From the NCBI GenBank assembly GCA_000711775.1, contig ARYC01000140.1, forward strand, positions 124,001 to 188,000: a stretch of DNA of 64,000 nucleotides, in the 5' to 3' direction. This document shows positions 33,972 through 45,400 of the stretch, in pieces. The notes beneath the pieces were generated by a model. The model was not told the DNA's origin, did not search any database, and saw only the letters and a list, made by a program, of their open reading frames with translations. Both the position numbers and the translations under genes were made by a program. Positions within the stretch are counted from its first letter, which is position 1, and each line of letters opens with the position of its first letter. This DNA comes from Oxytricha trifallax. Lineage: Eukaryota; Ciliophora; Spirotrichea; Sporadotrichida; Oxytrichidae.

Positions 33972-36305
33972 GGTAAGCAATTTTAAACAATAAGACCCAA
34001 AAGAATTAAGGAGATATAATGAGTTAGCTAGATATATCATTGCGACTAATATATAATAATATACAGGATTATAATTAATGTTTTGCTATAGGATGATATG
34101 CATATAGTTCAATCAAAATACGTGATAGTAATAGAATTAATATTCAAATATTATAATTAAATATTATAATAATTAATAATCAAAATGTATTAAAATCAAG
34201 GAACAAATAGTCAGTCAAATTCTCAATACCAACTGAATAATCAGCTTATAAATTGTTTATAACATATTATTCATTTTTTACATAAAAAATCATTAGAAAT
34301 ATTTTTATATAATTTTTATTAATTAACTTCAAGGAATGAGTTTATAAGTACAATAGTATTATATTTTACATTTTCTTTGTGTAGTCATAGTAGCAAATTT
34401 TGCAATAAAAAAGAGAATATAAAGATTATGGAGTGATATGCTACTTCGATACAGGTTTCCTCCAATATTACTTATTATTTTATGAATTATTTGTTTTATT
34501 ATTAAAATATTACACGAGAGTGACAAAAGATAATGCAATGGAATATTTCTGTAATTCCCCCTTTTACGAGAGAGACAGTAATAACGAGAGACTGAGGTAG
34601 TAAAACTTGCCATTAGATAAACTAAAGTATGTTACACAAATTGAAATAATTAAACACTGCATTATTCACCAATAAATCATATATTTTACATAAATTTAGA
34701 GAATTCACTGGGGTTGAATTTGCCATTACTCATGCTAACGATGAGCAAAATTTTAAAATCAAGTTTTTATTAGGAATTATATTATATATATATATATATT
34801 TTAATTGAATGTGTATTTGATTGAGAAGAGATACAGAAACTCACCAATTGATACTTCAACAATAGGTGTTAGTCCGAGAGTACTTTGAAAGGTTTGATGT
34901 TAATTCATATAAACGGTTGATAACCTCCCGTAAATTAATTCAATGGCTAAAAATCATCATCATCATACTTCAACAATCACAGCTTTTTATATTCTTATAA
35001 ATTGATATGAAGATATACGATAAATTCAAATAAATATAGAAACATAAAATATACAATAAGATAGCAATTTTTTCGTTTTATTTGAATATTTTAGGAAATG
35101 TATATTTAAGCATGTTCTTAACTTGATTAATTACATTTAATTCTATTATTAATACATTTTTGTGATGAATAATTATTATTAATTTGATTTAATTTGATTG
35201 AATTGAAAGCGTAGTAGTATCTCCCAATTCAATTAATCAAACTTTAATAGGTAGAGTGATCGCTCAGTTGTTGACGTTCTAGTCAGTGAAGTATTGGAGA
35301 AGAGAAGCGACGCTTTTGCATCCATTGTAGTAGTCAATGGAAGTGCCATCCAAGTATACCTTAGCGTCAGCAAGAATGCCATTCAATTCACCATTGATAG
35401 CAGCAATCAAATCATAAAAAGTTATCATAAAAGCCAATAAATCTATTTTGAATTAGTGAAAGGCGATTCTTGAGACTCTGTCTGAAAGATAGGGAACATC
35501 AAATGTATCAATTCTTTCAAAATAATATCTAAATTTAAATGGGTATTTTTATAATTTATTTTGCTATAGGCTGTTAGCGATTTCTCAAGATCTCATATTA
35601 TAAGTTATTTTTTCTTGCTGTTGGTAATCAAATCAGTGATGAATAAAACATTTAAAAATAATAGTATTATCAAAAGTATCAAGATTTCAATTTTAAAATC
35701 TTTGAAAATCTCAAAAATACAATTTCAGATAATAACATTAATATATAGATACTGCAAAATATAAAATATTGCAGGAACACATTTGATTTGGGGAAATAAT
35801 ATGTAATTAATAAATAAATTTGTATAAATCGTGGCAGTTAACTTTCTCAATTCGTAGACAATATGGTACTTGTCCTATATGGAATTTGAAATTAGCTTGA
35901 CTTTACTAATGGCGGTATCCCTATATCGCATCTTTTGGAGCGAGATAACTCGACTATAATTTTGTGGGTGATTTTTTGTTGTTGTTGACTTTAATGCTCA
36001 AATTATAGTCGAGTTATCTCGCTCCAAAAGATGCGATATAGGGATACCGCCATTAGTAAAGTCAAGCTAATTTCAAATTCCATATAGGACAAGTACCATA
36101 TTGTCTACGAATTGAGAAAGTTAACTGCCACGATTTATACAAATTTATTTATTAATTACATATTATTTCCCCAAATCAAATGTGTTCCTGCAATAATAAT
36201 TTTTATCATTTAAGAATAACTTTTTTAAATAAAAATGACAAAATAAATAAAATCGACGGTATTATCGATCAAGCTACCTCTATTGCTAACGTTGATGTTC
36301 CCTAT
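33916..36305. CDS. Scrambled gene: small protein with signal peptide, five MDSs
   Basis: Five MDSs in order: MDS1 33916-33971 (+), MDS2 34713-34760 (+), MDS3 36248-36305 (+), MDS4 35502-35459 (-), MDS5 35419-35264 (-). Pointers: GTTGA (1/2), TAAAATC (2/3), TTGATGTTCCCTAT (3/4, inverted) and TTT (4/5). Counting each pointer once gives 56+43+51+30+153 = 333 nt, i.e. 110 codons plus TGA. The product starts MKAFFTTLAVASLALTQVE, a typical signal peptide, and includes IIDQATSIANVDVPYLSDRV, AAINGELNGILADAKVYLDG and CKSVASLLQYFTDQNVNN. Codons are C-rich, as in a highly expressed gene. Secreted or extrusome location is inference; I know no family. Confidence 0.9.
34713..34760 (+). other. MDS2 of scrambled gene
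   Basis: Begins with GTTGA (34713-34717) in the same codon phase as MDS1, encodes EFAITHANDEQNF, and ends in TAAAATC (34754-34760). Confidence 0.82.
35264..35419 (-). other. MDS5 of scrambled gene (inverted, contains stop)
   Basis: Minus strand, visibly GC-richer than its surroundings. Pointer TTT at 35417-35419; encodes YDLIAAINGELNGILADAK through DQNVNN and TGA at 35264-35266. Confidence 0.88.
35459..35502 (-). other. MDS4 of scrambled gene (inverted)
   Basis: The 14-bp pointer lies at 35489-35502 as ATAGGGAACATCAA, the reverse complement of 36292-36305. Encodes LSDRVSRIA and ends with TTT at 35459-35461. Confidence 0.88.
35768..36194. mobile_element. 427-bp near-perfect hairpin element
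   Basis: Arms of ~195 bp (35768-35962 and 35999-36194) are essentially exact reverse complements around a ~36-bp loop. Termini are ATTGCAGGAACACA. It sits between MDS4 and MDS3 of the scrambled gene, at or near the boundary where orientation flips. No coding capacity; the near-perfect arms suggest recent origin. Confidence 0.9.
36248..36305 (+). other. MDS3 of scrambled gene
   Basis: Starts TAAAATC (36248-36254), encodes DGIIDQATSIANVDVPY, and ends with the 14-bp pointer TTGATGTTCCCTAT (36292-36305). Read linearly it would stop at TGA immediately afterwards. Confidence 0.88.
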
Positions 36306-36471
36306 TGAAATAAATAAAATTATTTTTAAACTCTTAATTTCCTTAATATTTAAAATTAGTATTTGTTTAATGAAGTTTGTGATTAGACGCATTTAAAATA
36401 ATTTATTATGAAAAAAATTAAATATAATCATTTATGAAATTAATTATTAATCACTATTCATCATATAAACT

Positions 36472-36816
36472 TATTAGCAGTATTTCTCTTATCATTAATA
36501 AATTTGTCTTTAATATAATTCTTCTTAGTCATATTCTCAATTGTTTTCTTTAGCGCTTAATCAGGGTTTGTGTAGGTCTGATACTTGCTCATATCGTCAG
36601 CTTTACGCTTCGCTTGTTTCTTGGATTTTTTAGTCTTTTTATTAAGGTCTTCTTCATCTCCACTCTCTTCATTTATGTAGTTGTTCTTTTGAATTTAATC
36701 AATCTAGTTGTCTTAGGTAGTATACATACATTACAAATACTAAATTAAATATTACCTATTTAATGCTAAGTCTAGTTGATCGTTTCAAAGACTGAGAGAG
36801 TCGTTTCGCCTTTCAT
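36472..36816 (-). CDS. Small basic protein, unknown
   Basis: ATG 36814-36816 (MKGETTLSVFETINQTQHQ), one 44-nt GT-AG intron (about 36711-36754), then NYINEESGDEEDLNKKTKK, KKQAKRKADDMSKYQTYTN, ending KDKFINDKRNTANKFI at TGA 36472-36474. About 103 residues, very Lys-rich with an acidic patch. The composition resembles a nucleolar or ribosomal-assembly peptide, but I recognise no family. Confidence 0.6.
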
Positions 36817-36873
36817 TATTATAAAAATCTTTTTAAGAAACTTTTTCTATATACTATACCTCTCTCCAAATGG

Positions 36874-39800
36874 TCAAGATGTTATCACTTAAAGAGCCCA
36901 TACACTGCCAGTTTATGCTGAAATAGAGCTGGTCGAGTTCTGTCTGTTAGAAAGTATGATGAAAATTTTTGAAAGCCCCACCACTACTGTGTGTTACTCA
37001 ATCGAAGCTATATTAGCTTCAATACACTCATCTTTGGTAGAAATGATTTCAATAAGTTCCATTTTCTCACATTTTTCTTCTTAAGGCTGGGCATTTATCT
37101 TTATCCTTATTGCCTTGTAAAGCCAGGTAGACCTTTGATTACACAAATCCTTATTCCTAGAGACCCAATCTTAGTATGTTATATCAAGCAGGTTTTTTCT
37201 TGGCAAGGTCCCTAATTTGATAGAAGTCAATTAACCTGCCTATAATAAGCATTAATATAGTAGAAAACTCTATTAAAAGTTTCAGATAAAATTATTCACT
37301 CTAACTAACAATTTTCTTGTTAGTTGTCTTTATTGTCTTTATTGAAAAGTAAAACTTAATTAGATCTTGAAGTTATTCCTCTAGAGGAGTTTGGCATAGA
37401 ATTTTAATAAGACTATAGGTTATTCTTGAGTTTGAGGTCTTATTAAGATCTATCTAGTTTATTTTAATTAAAAACCATAGAACCATAGAGGTTAAGATTT
37501 CTAGGGGTACCGATTGTACTTTTAATCTATGGTTTAGGATCAAATCCTCTTTAAGTCTATGCAAAGTTACTTTCTAGTTCTTAATTCTTCTAACCATCAG
37601 GTTCTTTTAAAAAATCAAAATTCATTTGCTAATGAGGCTAAGTATCTTCCTCATATTCTGAAAATTTATCATTACTTAGCTCTTCAATCACATCATCATT
37701 TCTTAAATTAAGTTTAGGGATTATATTCGCAGGAGTTTTATTCCTTTCATATCTATTGATACTTTCTTCATCCTTTTATTTCTTTTCTTTCTCAAGTTGG
37801 TCCAAGAAATTATTGAACTTTTCTTCTTCATCATCATTTGTTTTGCTATTCTATTCGAAATTTTCAGGAGGCCTTTCTAGTTAAATTTTTTACTATTCTT
37901 CTTCATCAATGTGTGGTTATAAGTCATGCTCTTTATTCAAAGTTGAACTATTTCCTTTTAAGTTTAATGACAATTCTATATCTGTCAGCTTGTTGAGAAA
38001 CTATTTCCTAGATTATTCAAGTGGAGAATTACGCTTTTCTATAATTGAGTCGTTGTTAATTTAAACATTTTAGGAGGAAATTTCTTGTAATCCATCGATT
38101 GAGTTACTGTCTCTCTTCGAAAGTATGCTATTTACTCTTTAATCTGCATCTTTATAAGAAATTGTTGCTTCTTAATCTACTTTTACAGAGCTGAGTTATG
38201 AATTGATTGTGGGATTTTTATCCTTATTATTATTTTAATGATCTCCTGGTGTTGTCTGCTATTATTGAGGATGATAAGAGTTTCTTGATTCAATTCGTGA
38301 ATTTTTAACTTCTTAATCCAAGTCAGTTTTACTTAATTTTACCTGTGGCTAATCTTAACTCTAAGGTGTCTAAGTTTTCTCAATAAAAGACTATTGGGAT
38401 GAACTTTTAATAATTCTATCTTAACTTGTGATGCCATCTTGCGATTACTCATAATTTTCAGATCCATGCACAAATGTGGCTTAATTCTATGATGGAGTAA
38501 TACCTGTATCTTGTTTAAGATAGCTTAAGGCACTGATTTTATATTAGTTAAAGTTTAGGTCAATAGACACCTCCTCATTTTGATAATCATGCAGTTTTCG
38601 CAATAAATTTGAGACATCTTTTTATGAATGGGATTTGGTATTTAAAATTTGATTCTATCTCTCATATTGGCTCTTAAACTTCTTCTTTATTTTTTTCTTA
38701 TCTTTTTTCTATCTAGTGCTTACAATTATATCTTAGTTTATTCTCTAGTCATTATTAAAGTCTCTCTCATACTTTTTTATGTCATTATATAGAAACGAGA
38801 ATGATTTTTGAAATTTTTAGTAATAATAGATTCAAAATAATAAGTAATTGTAATATTTAACAAATTTTTATATATTTGTACTAATTTTATTGCATAATAG
38901 AACTCATTTATAATAATATATTTTAATTAATCTAATATATTCCTTTTTTACAATAATAAAACCCTATAAGCTAATTTATAGTAGTAACATTCAAGAGTAG
39001 AATTAAATAATTAAACTATTATATAATTTTATAAACATGTTGTTTTAAGAGTCTATATATAGATAAAATTATAATAAAAAACATTTTTTTAACATAATGT
39101 GTTTAGATTGAAATTTTTAAAGTGGGTAAGCCAAAATGATTTCAAAAAATTAATTCACAAATAATTTTAATTATAAAAATTAGTTTTTATTCTTATAGTT
39201 TGCCCATTTAAATTACTTAAAATAGTTTAAGTGTTTGTTAATCTCTAAATAGACTGTTATTAGCTTTTAATTTAGGAGATTCTTAGTCATTAAACGAAGA
39301 ATTGTCATTTTGATTGTAGTCATCATTGAAATTATGCTACTCCCATTAATTTTAATAAAATAATAAAACTCTATAAATTTCATATTTTATCGGATAAAAA
39401 ATATTATAAATCATTTTGTTAATTCACCATTTTTATTACATAGTTAAAATAATTACAGACTAATTTTTTTATTAAAAAAAACGTTTCTTTTAGTATTAAG
39501 TTAATCATATTAACTTCATGGGGTATTCATAAATTTATGTGATTTTCATTTTAAATTGATTTAATAATTACTTTATATTTGATAGAAGCCAAATTATATA
39601 CCAAATTCTTAAATTGTTTTGATGATTACTTCATTGAAGCATTCATAAAAATAATATATTATATTATTATTGGAAAATTTAGTATATATCTAAATTTTAT
39701 ATTCAAAATCAACTTATCAAAAGTATTATCAAATTCTTAATCCCCTTCTGTATTTTGCTCATCGATTTTATCTTAAAACTTAATTTAATTCTACCTATTG

Positions 39801-41132
39801 AGGCTACTTTAATTGTCATACTTAGATTTTTAAGAGCAATTTAATAAAAATATAATTTATTATAAACTTTTCTACATATTTTAAACCTAATATATTTTCT
39901 GGTATTCTATGAATAGAATTATTGCATATTATTTTAGCTCTATGAACTCTCCTCTTAGTTTACATGTTTTCTCTTCAGTTATTTTTACAAATAGGATTAA
40001 TTATGGCAAATTAATATAATAAAATTTAAAAAATCAATTTTTAAAATATGGAAAGATAATGTTAATCTGGATAATATTTTTTTTTAAATGATCAATCTCA
40101 TTTATATTTATAGCTATTTACTACCCTTTTTTACAAATCAAGTTCTGACTTCGCATCAATATTTCCTCTGGATTCCTTTTCTTGACTTCTTGACATCAGA
40201 GTTAATTACTTAATAATTTTAGATCTCAATGACTAGCTAATTTTCATCTGAGTTATTGAATTTAAAGTTTATAGACTGTTATTCTTGAAATCTCTTTAAA
40301 GCTATTTTTTCAATATTTACAGATTAGATTTATTCAATGTGTGATTTTTTTGAGTTGGTTCGTAATTGGTCTCGTCTTCCAGTAACTACAAAATTTTATC
40401 GAGTTATTCTTAACCTGTGATAAATTTATTATTTATGGAACTCTCCACACTTTTACTGTATTGACTGTCCTCTTCATAGAGCTAGTCGTTATTATTTAAA
40501 GAGTTTATTAAACGAAATTTAAGCAAAAATAAATAACTATAAAAATTGTTTGATGTTTCTCTTAAGAGAATATTTTCAGTCTTATTATCTTATTAAGTCA
40601 TTTAACTTAGGAAAACATTCTTATTTTGATTATGATATACTCTTTTAGATCTAGTCCTCTTTTTGTACTTCTCATAATATTCTTCTCTGTTTTTACCAGC
40701 GACTTAAAGAATTTTATCCTCAGCAAAGTATAGATCTAGGCGCTCTACACTTTTCTGGTTGAGTGCGAGCTTACCTTTCTAATATAGTTTTTATAGTCTT
40801 CTAGACAAGATTTGAAGTTACTCTAAGTATTAATTAATAAAATATAAGAACAATTTCACTATATTTATATATTTATGTTAACACATATATTTATGTCAAT
40901 GATGCTTTAAAAATCAGCTAATAATTGGATAAAAATTTATAAGTATAATAAATATGAATAAAGAATAATTTTCATTGTCTTGCATTCGTTGGTGTTCTAT
41001 GATAGCTTTCTCTAAAACGGCTTCGTTATTACAAAGACAGAGACAAAGATATATTTTGGTGTATTTTAGTATTAATTTGTCATGTAACTCAATTGAAATA
41101 GTAAGGCACCAATCTAATTCCATAAAATACAT
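36874..41132 (-). CDS. Large Gln/Asn/Ser-rich protein split by long IESs
   Basis: Coding blocks all on the minus strand, in order: 41132-40960 (MYFMELDWCLTISIELHDK), ~40830-40600 (KSVERLDLYFAEDKILQ, EEYYEKYKKRTRSKRVY), ~40500-40130 (QLYEEDSQYSKSVESSINN, LLEDETNYEPTQKN), ~39985-39940, ~39848-39715 (NRQNQIKFQDKIDEQNTEGD), ~39350-39240 (HNFNDDYNQNDNSS), ~38800-37300 (long Gln/Asn/Ser-rich) and ~37215-36874 (QEEKCEKMELIEII, HTVVVGLSKIFIIL). TGA at 36874-36876. The AT-rich gaps of 150-430 bp are too long and irregular for the introns seen elsewhere, so IESs are likely; pointers not resolved. Could be two genes. No domain recognised. Confidence 0.6.
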
Positions 41133-41487
41133 TCAAATTCTTCACTTTGATTAAAAATTTAATATTTAAATTTATTTTTTATTGTGTTATTTAGTATTTA
41201 CAAAGATTAATATAAAATCAATTAAGTTAAATAAAATAGTATTAGATATTTAATGTTAAGTTTATTGTAAGAAGTTTACTATTTAAAAATTTTAAAAGAA
41301 AATATTAATTTTAATTAAAAATAAAATAAAAGATTAAAAGAGAAAGTGTAAAAATTTAAACACATTATTATAAATAATCCTCCCATAAAATTAAGAAATG
41401 ATTTTTTGCTCATAATTATATCTTAATATTACTAACTAAATAAGTATAAATAAATAGAAAATTAAAAAATATTTTTAGGTTGAATAT

Positions 41488-42497
41488 ATGAAAAATCCAA
41501 TGTTAAAAAGTAAGATCAAAGCGAAAAACAGTTTCTTAACATAGGAATTAAGGACGACTGCACCATCAGCATAATCAGGATTTGAATCAACCCAAGATTA
41601 AGGTTTATCTACTAAAAAGAATAATCCAAAGTACAAAGTGAACATAGACGCAATTAGAGAAAGACTTTCAAGATTATTTAGAGCTCTTCTGCTAAAAGGC
41701 TACTGTTAGGTGTTTATCATTAAAAATCTACAAAATAAAATAACTCAATTCATCAATAAACTTACATAATTAAGACAATCAGCACAAAAAGAGTTTAAGC
41801 TATGACACCAGCAGTTTTTATGAAGATGGCGATAAAAATGATTAAAATTTTTCTGTATTATTACTATAAAAGCCGAACGGAAATTAATATTGGGGTCTTA
41901 TGCTCATTAGAGAGTGATATCAAACATTGCTTTATCCTTTTGACTTAAATACCTACTCAACCCTTCCCCCTTAACTAATTAGTCAGCATTGATTGGGAAG
42001 ATTAGCCTTGGTTTCTGTATATAATAATAATCTCCCAGAAATAAAAACTTTATTTATACCCTCTGTAGATAAAACCATATTGCTCTCTAATGACTAAGGT
42101 GTCAAGTTTATCTTTATTTTTCAAAAGCAGTGAGAAAGCAAATAGTGGAGTACCAAGACCCCAGACAAGAATACTTGGTAGAGCTACAAAATAACTGTAA
42201 ATTGTGTGCTAAACATCCCAACAGACCACTTCTAAATCGTTTAATACTCTTTCTTAGTCATGAACCAAATTTAGTTTCCTATGAGTTTCTCTTAATTTTA
42301 ATTTTAATAGTCAAGGGATATTGAATGATAACCTAAAGGTTTTGAATGAAATTGAGGTGATGACCACCCTCTAGCATTTAAATAATTTATATGAATGCAA
42401 AAGTGAAGTATTTCAAGATATATTTTGCTAAAGACAGGGAGTGAGTAAATCCTAGGATCTTTAAATCTTGGAATCTCACTAATTTTACCAATTTTGA
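41488..42497 (+). CDS. Conserved-looking protein of unknown family
   Basis: ATG 41488 (MKNPMLKSKIKAKNSFLTQE), polar N-terminus, then DAIRERLSRLFRALLLKGYC, an intron or IES, FYEDGDKNDQNFSVLLLQKP, LPEIKTLFIPSVDKTILLSN, RKQIVEYQDPRQEYLVELQN, CKLCAKHPNRPLLNRLILF, SHEPNLVSYD and LNEIEVMTTLQHLNNLYECK, ending at TGA 42495-42497. Introns of 29 and 26 nt near 42092-42120 and 42283-42308 restore the frame. The globular C-terminal half looks like a folded domain, but I cannot name it. Its 3' end overlaps the possible 3' end of the opposite giant gene. Confidence 0.6.
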
Positions 42498-45400
42498 TTA
42501 ATTACTTCTGAATTATGGGAAAATGTTTTATAGTCATAATCTTCACAAAATTTATAATCCATGAGGTCTAGAACCAATTAAATTATATCTCTCTTTATTA
42601 TTTGTTTGATATACTATTAAATTATGCTATGATAACTTTAATCAATCATAACACAAAATATATAAAAGTCATCAACCTTTTTGCACTTAAAATCATAGAA
42701 CATATATTACACTATACTTGAATGAGCTAAGAATAGCGCAATGACAACACTTGATGTTATACTATTTTTAATGTTAATTTTTCGCTTTAAAATCAGTTTA
42801 ATAGCTGACCATATAATGAAACATCCAATAATTAGGAGGATTGGAAATACAGCTATCATAACAAGTTTTACGAAGAATATTCTAATTTGTGGATCTTCAC
42901 CACCTTATTATGCAAATATAATTCTATTAGAATAATAACAAAATATTAACTTTGAACTTTGAATGCTGATAAAATAGATTAGTTTGAAAAAGATGAAAGT
43001 AATTTAATATTGAAGGTTTTATTTCTCATTATTATCTTAACAGAAATAAAATTAATTTTATTCAAAAATAAATATAATTAGTGATTAACTATTTGGGTCC
43101 TCATATCTATTGTCAAGGAAGCAATCTATGCTAAATACTTGCGATGATACTGTAGCTACTTGCTTAGTCTCTGAGAAGAAGCCTTTTATTTCATCTGTCC
43201 AATTTATATCAAAAGTAGCTGTCATCATTATAAGTTAGAAGTGATTTATAAGAATTTTAAAATAGATGTTTGTAATGTTGTTCTTGTCACTAGCGCTATT
43301 CAAAGTTGATCTAATAAGGAACACAAACAGAAAGAATACTCCTGCTACAATTTACAAATCTAAAAAATAATATAGCTTTATTATTGTTTTTGAAGATTTT
43401 TATTTAGCTTTTGTTTTCTTAGTTACAATTTAATTAATAAATTTAGAAATAAGTTTCTTAAATGAAGGATAGCCTGACTATATTTAGAATTCTTTCAGGG
43501 CATTGAGAGCATCTAAATTCTCCAGATCTTGAAAATCCAGTTTAGCAATCTGCGCATAATACTCCCTGATATCCAAGGGCACATTCCCCTTATGCAGACT
43601 GCTATTCATTTTATGTTCCAAGACAAGCCTGCAGGTACATACAAGCTATGATTGTACTTGTTGTATTTGACTTTCTCCAATATCCGGGTAAAGGATAAAT
43701 TTTAGAGCCACCAGAACAAATAGCTTTATCATAAGGGCAAGTTTTACAAGATCCTGGAGAATTTTGTAAATCAAGTGAAAATGAGTTTTAACACTCTTCA
43801 CATTTTCCAGCAATAGTAAATTGTTCACCTATCTGGCATTCTATTAAATATAGGATAAATAACAAAATTTTGATTCTCTCAAAGATATCAGCAAGTCAAG
43901 ATTCAAAGATGCCCTATTAAGATTCTTCATGTATTCTTTGTTTGATTATTTCGTTACATCTATAGCATCTGACTATACAACAACACTATATGAATATCCT
44001 GGAGAAGCATCAAATATTAAGTCCTCTATGACAAATTTAATATCATTTTAATTTTTTAAATTCTCACATTAAATTAATATTAAACAAATACACCAAAAGA
44101 AGAAGTAAATTGGTTCTACCCTTCTATTACGGGTGGATACACGTTTGCTTTAGGGTTTGAATTATATGTTGCATTAACAAAAACTTAAATTTTACTATTT
44201 GAATTTGAACCCAAAATTTAACCATACTTATCTACAAGTGCCATATAGGTTGTGGGAATACTACCTCCACTTCTTTAATTCTCAATTAATAGCTAAGAAG
44301 CCAAAAACCTTTGATAATTTCCTTAATATTCATGAATATCATATTCCAATCTAGTATTTGAAAAGTTATAGTTTTCGTCTTAAATCATGTTTAAAAGTCT
44401 TGACTATGAACTACTGTAAGTTGTGATCTATTGAGAATATATTTCCTATGTAATTTAAATCATCTCTTGTGCAAAACAAGCTATGTTATTTCCATAAAGA
44501 CCAGCATTGTTATTATTATATGTGCTTTAATTTAATGAAAATATAGGTTCTACAGTAAAAATACTCCTGAAACTTACATAATTTAAAATAAAAAATTTTA
44601 TATTAGCAATAGAAATATGTACTAAATTAAATAAATAAATAAATATATATATATTAATAAATAAATAATTAACTATAAAATTCTCCTTCAATTAATTATA
44701 TTTTAGAATAAAAATGTTGAATAACGCTAAAGTTTACTTTTTCTTAAATTCAAAGAGTAAAGAAGATTTTTTCATTAATTATTAAGAAGTTTATTTATAT
44801 TTAAGATTTTTAATACACCTTAATTGTAATTAATAAAATTGTTATGAATGCACTTTATTTTTAGAGGTTTTGAGTATCCCAATAAATTGCTCCTCCTTAG
44901 ACAGCAGCAAAATTATCTTTAAATATGTTGCCTTAGCTTATGTCTAGTTTGCAGTTCAAACTTGTGGAATCGCAAGTGTGATAAATAACTCCTCCAGAAC
45001 CTTCTGTTTAAGATGTTTCTAAAGTGTACTTATTAGTGGCTGAATTCTAAGTGAAGTTTTAAATAATACATATTTATCCCCCAAAGAACTTCAATTAATT
45101 TAGAATATATCGAAAGTAGAAGAACTATATAAAATTTGAGAGCTTAAATTCAATCATAAATAATTTTTATACTATATTTTTTTCTACAGACATAATGAAA
45201 AGTGTGAAACTTAATAAAAATTATTGATCGTCTATAATTATTCGTGATAGAAATTTACCTAATACTCAAATATGACTTATTTATTAGATTTTTAATGAAA
45301 ATTAATTGGAGGGAAAGTTTCCTTCACTGGCTTGATAATAAAAAATAATTTTAGGGAAGTTTCCTGCACTTTTTTATAAATTTTTTTTCTATAAAATTAA

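Noticed and set aside
36248-36308. MDS3 as an independent tiny gene ending in TGA
   Set aside because: Its start lacks an ATG and both ends match pointers of neighbouring segments; it belongs to the scrambled gene.
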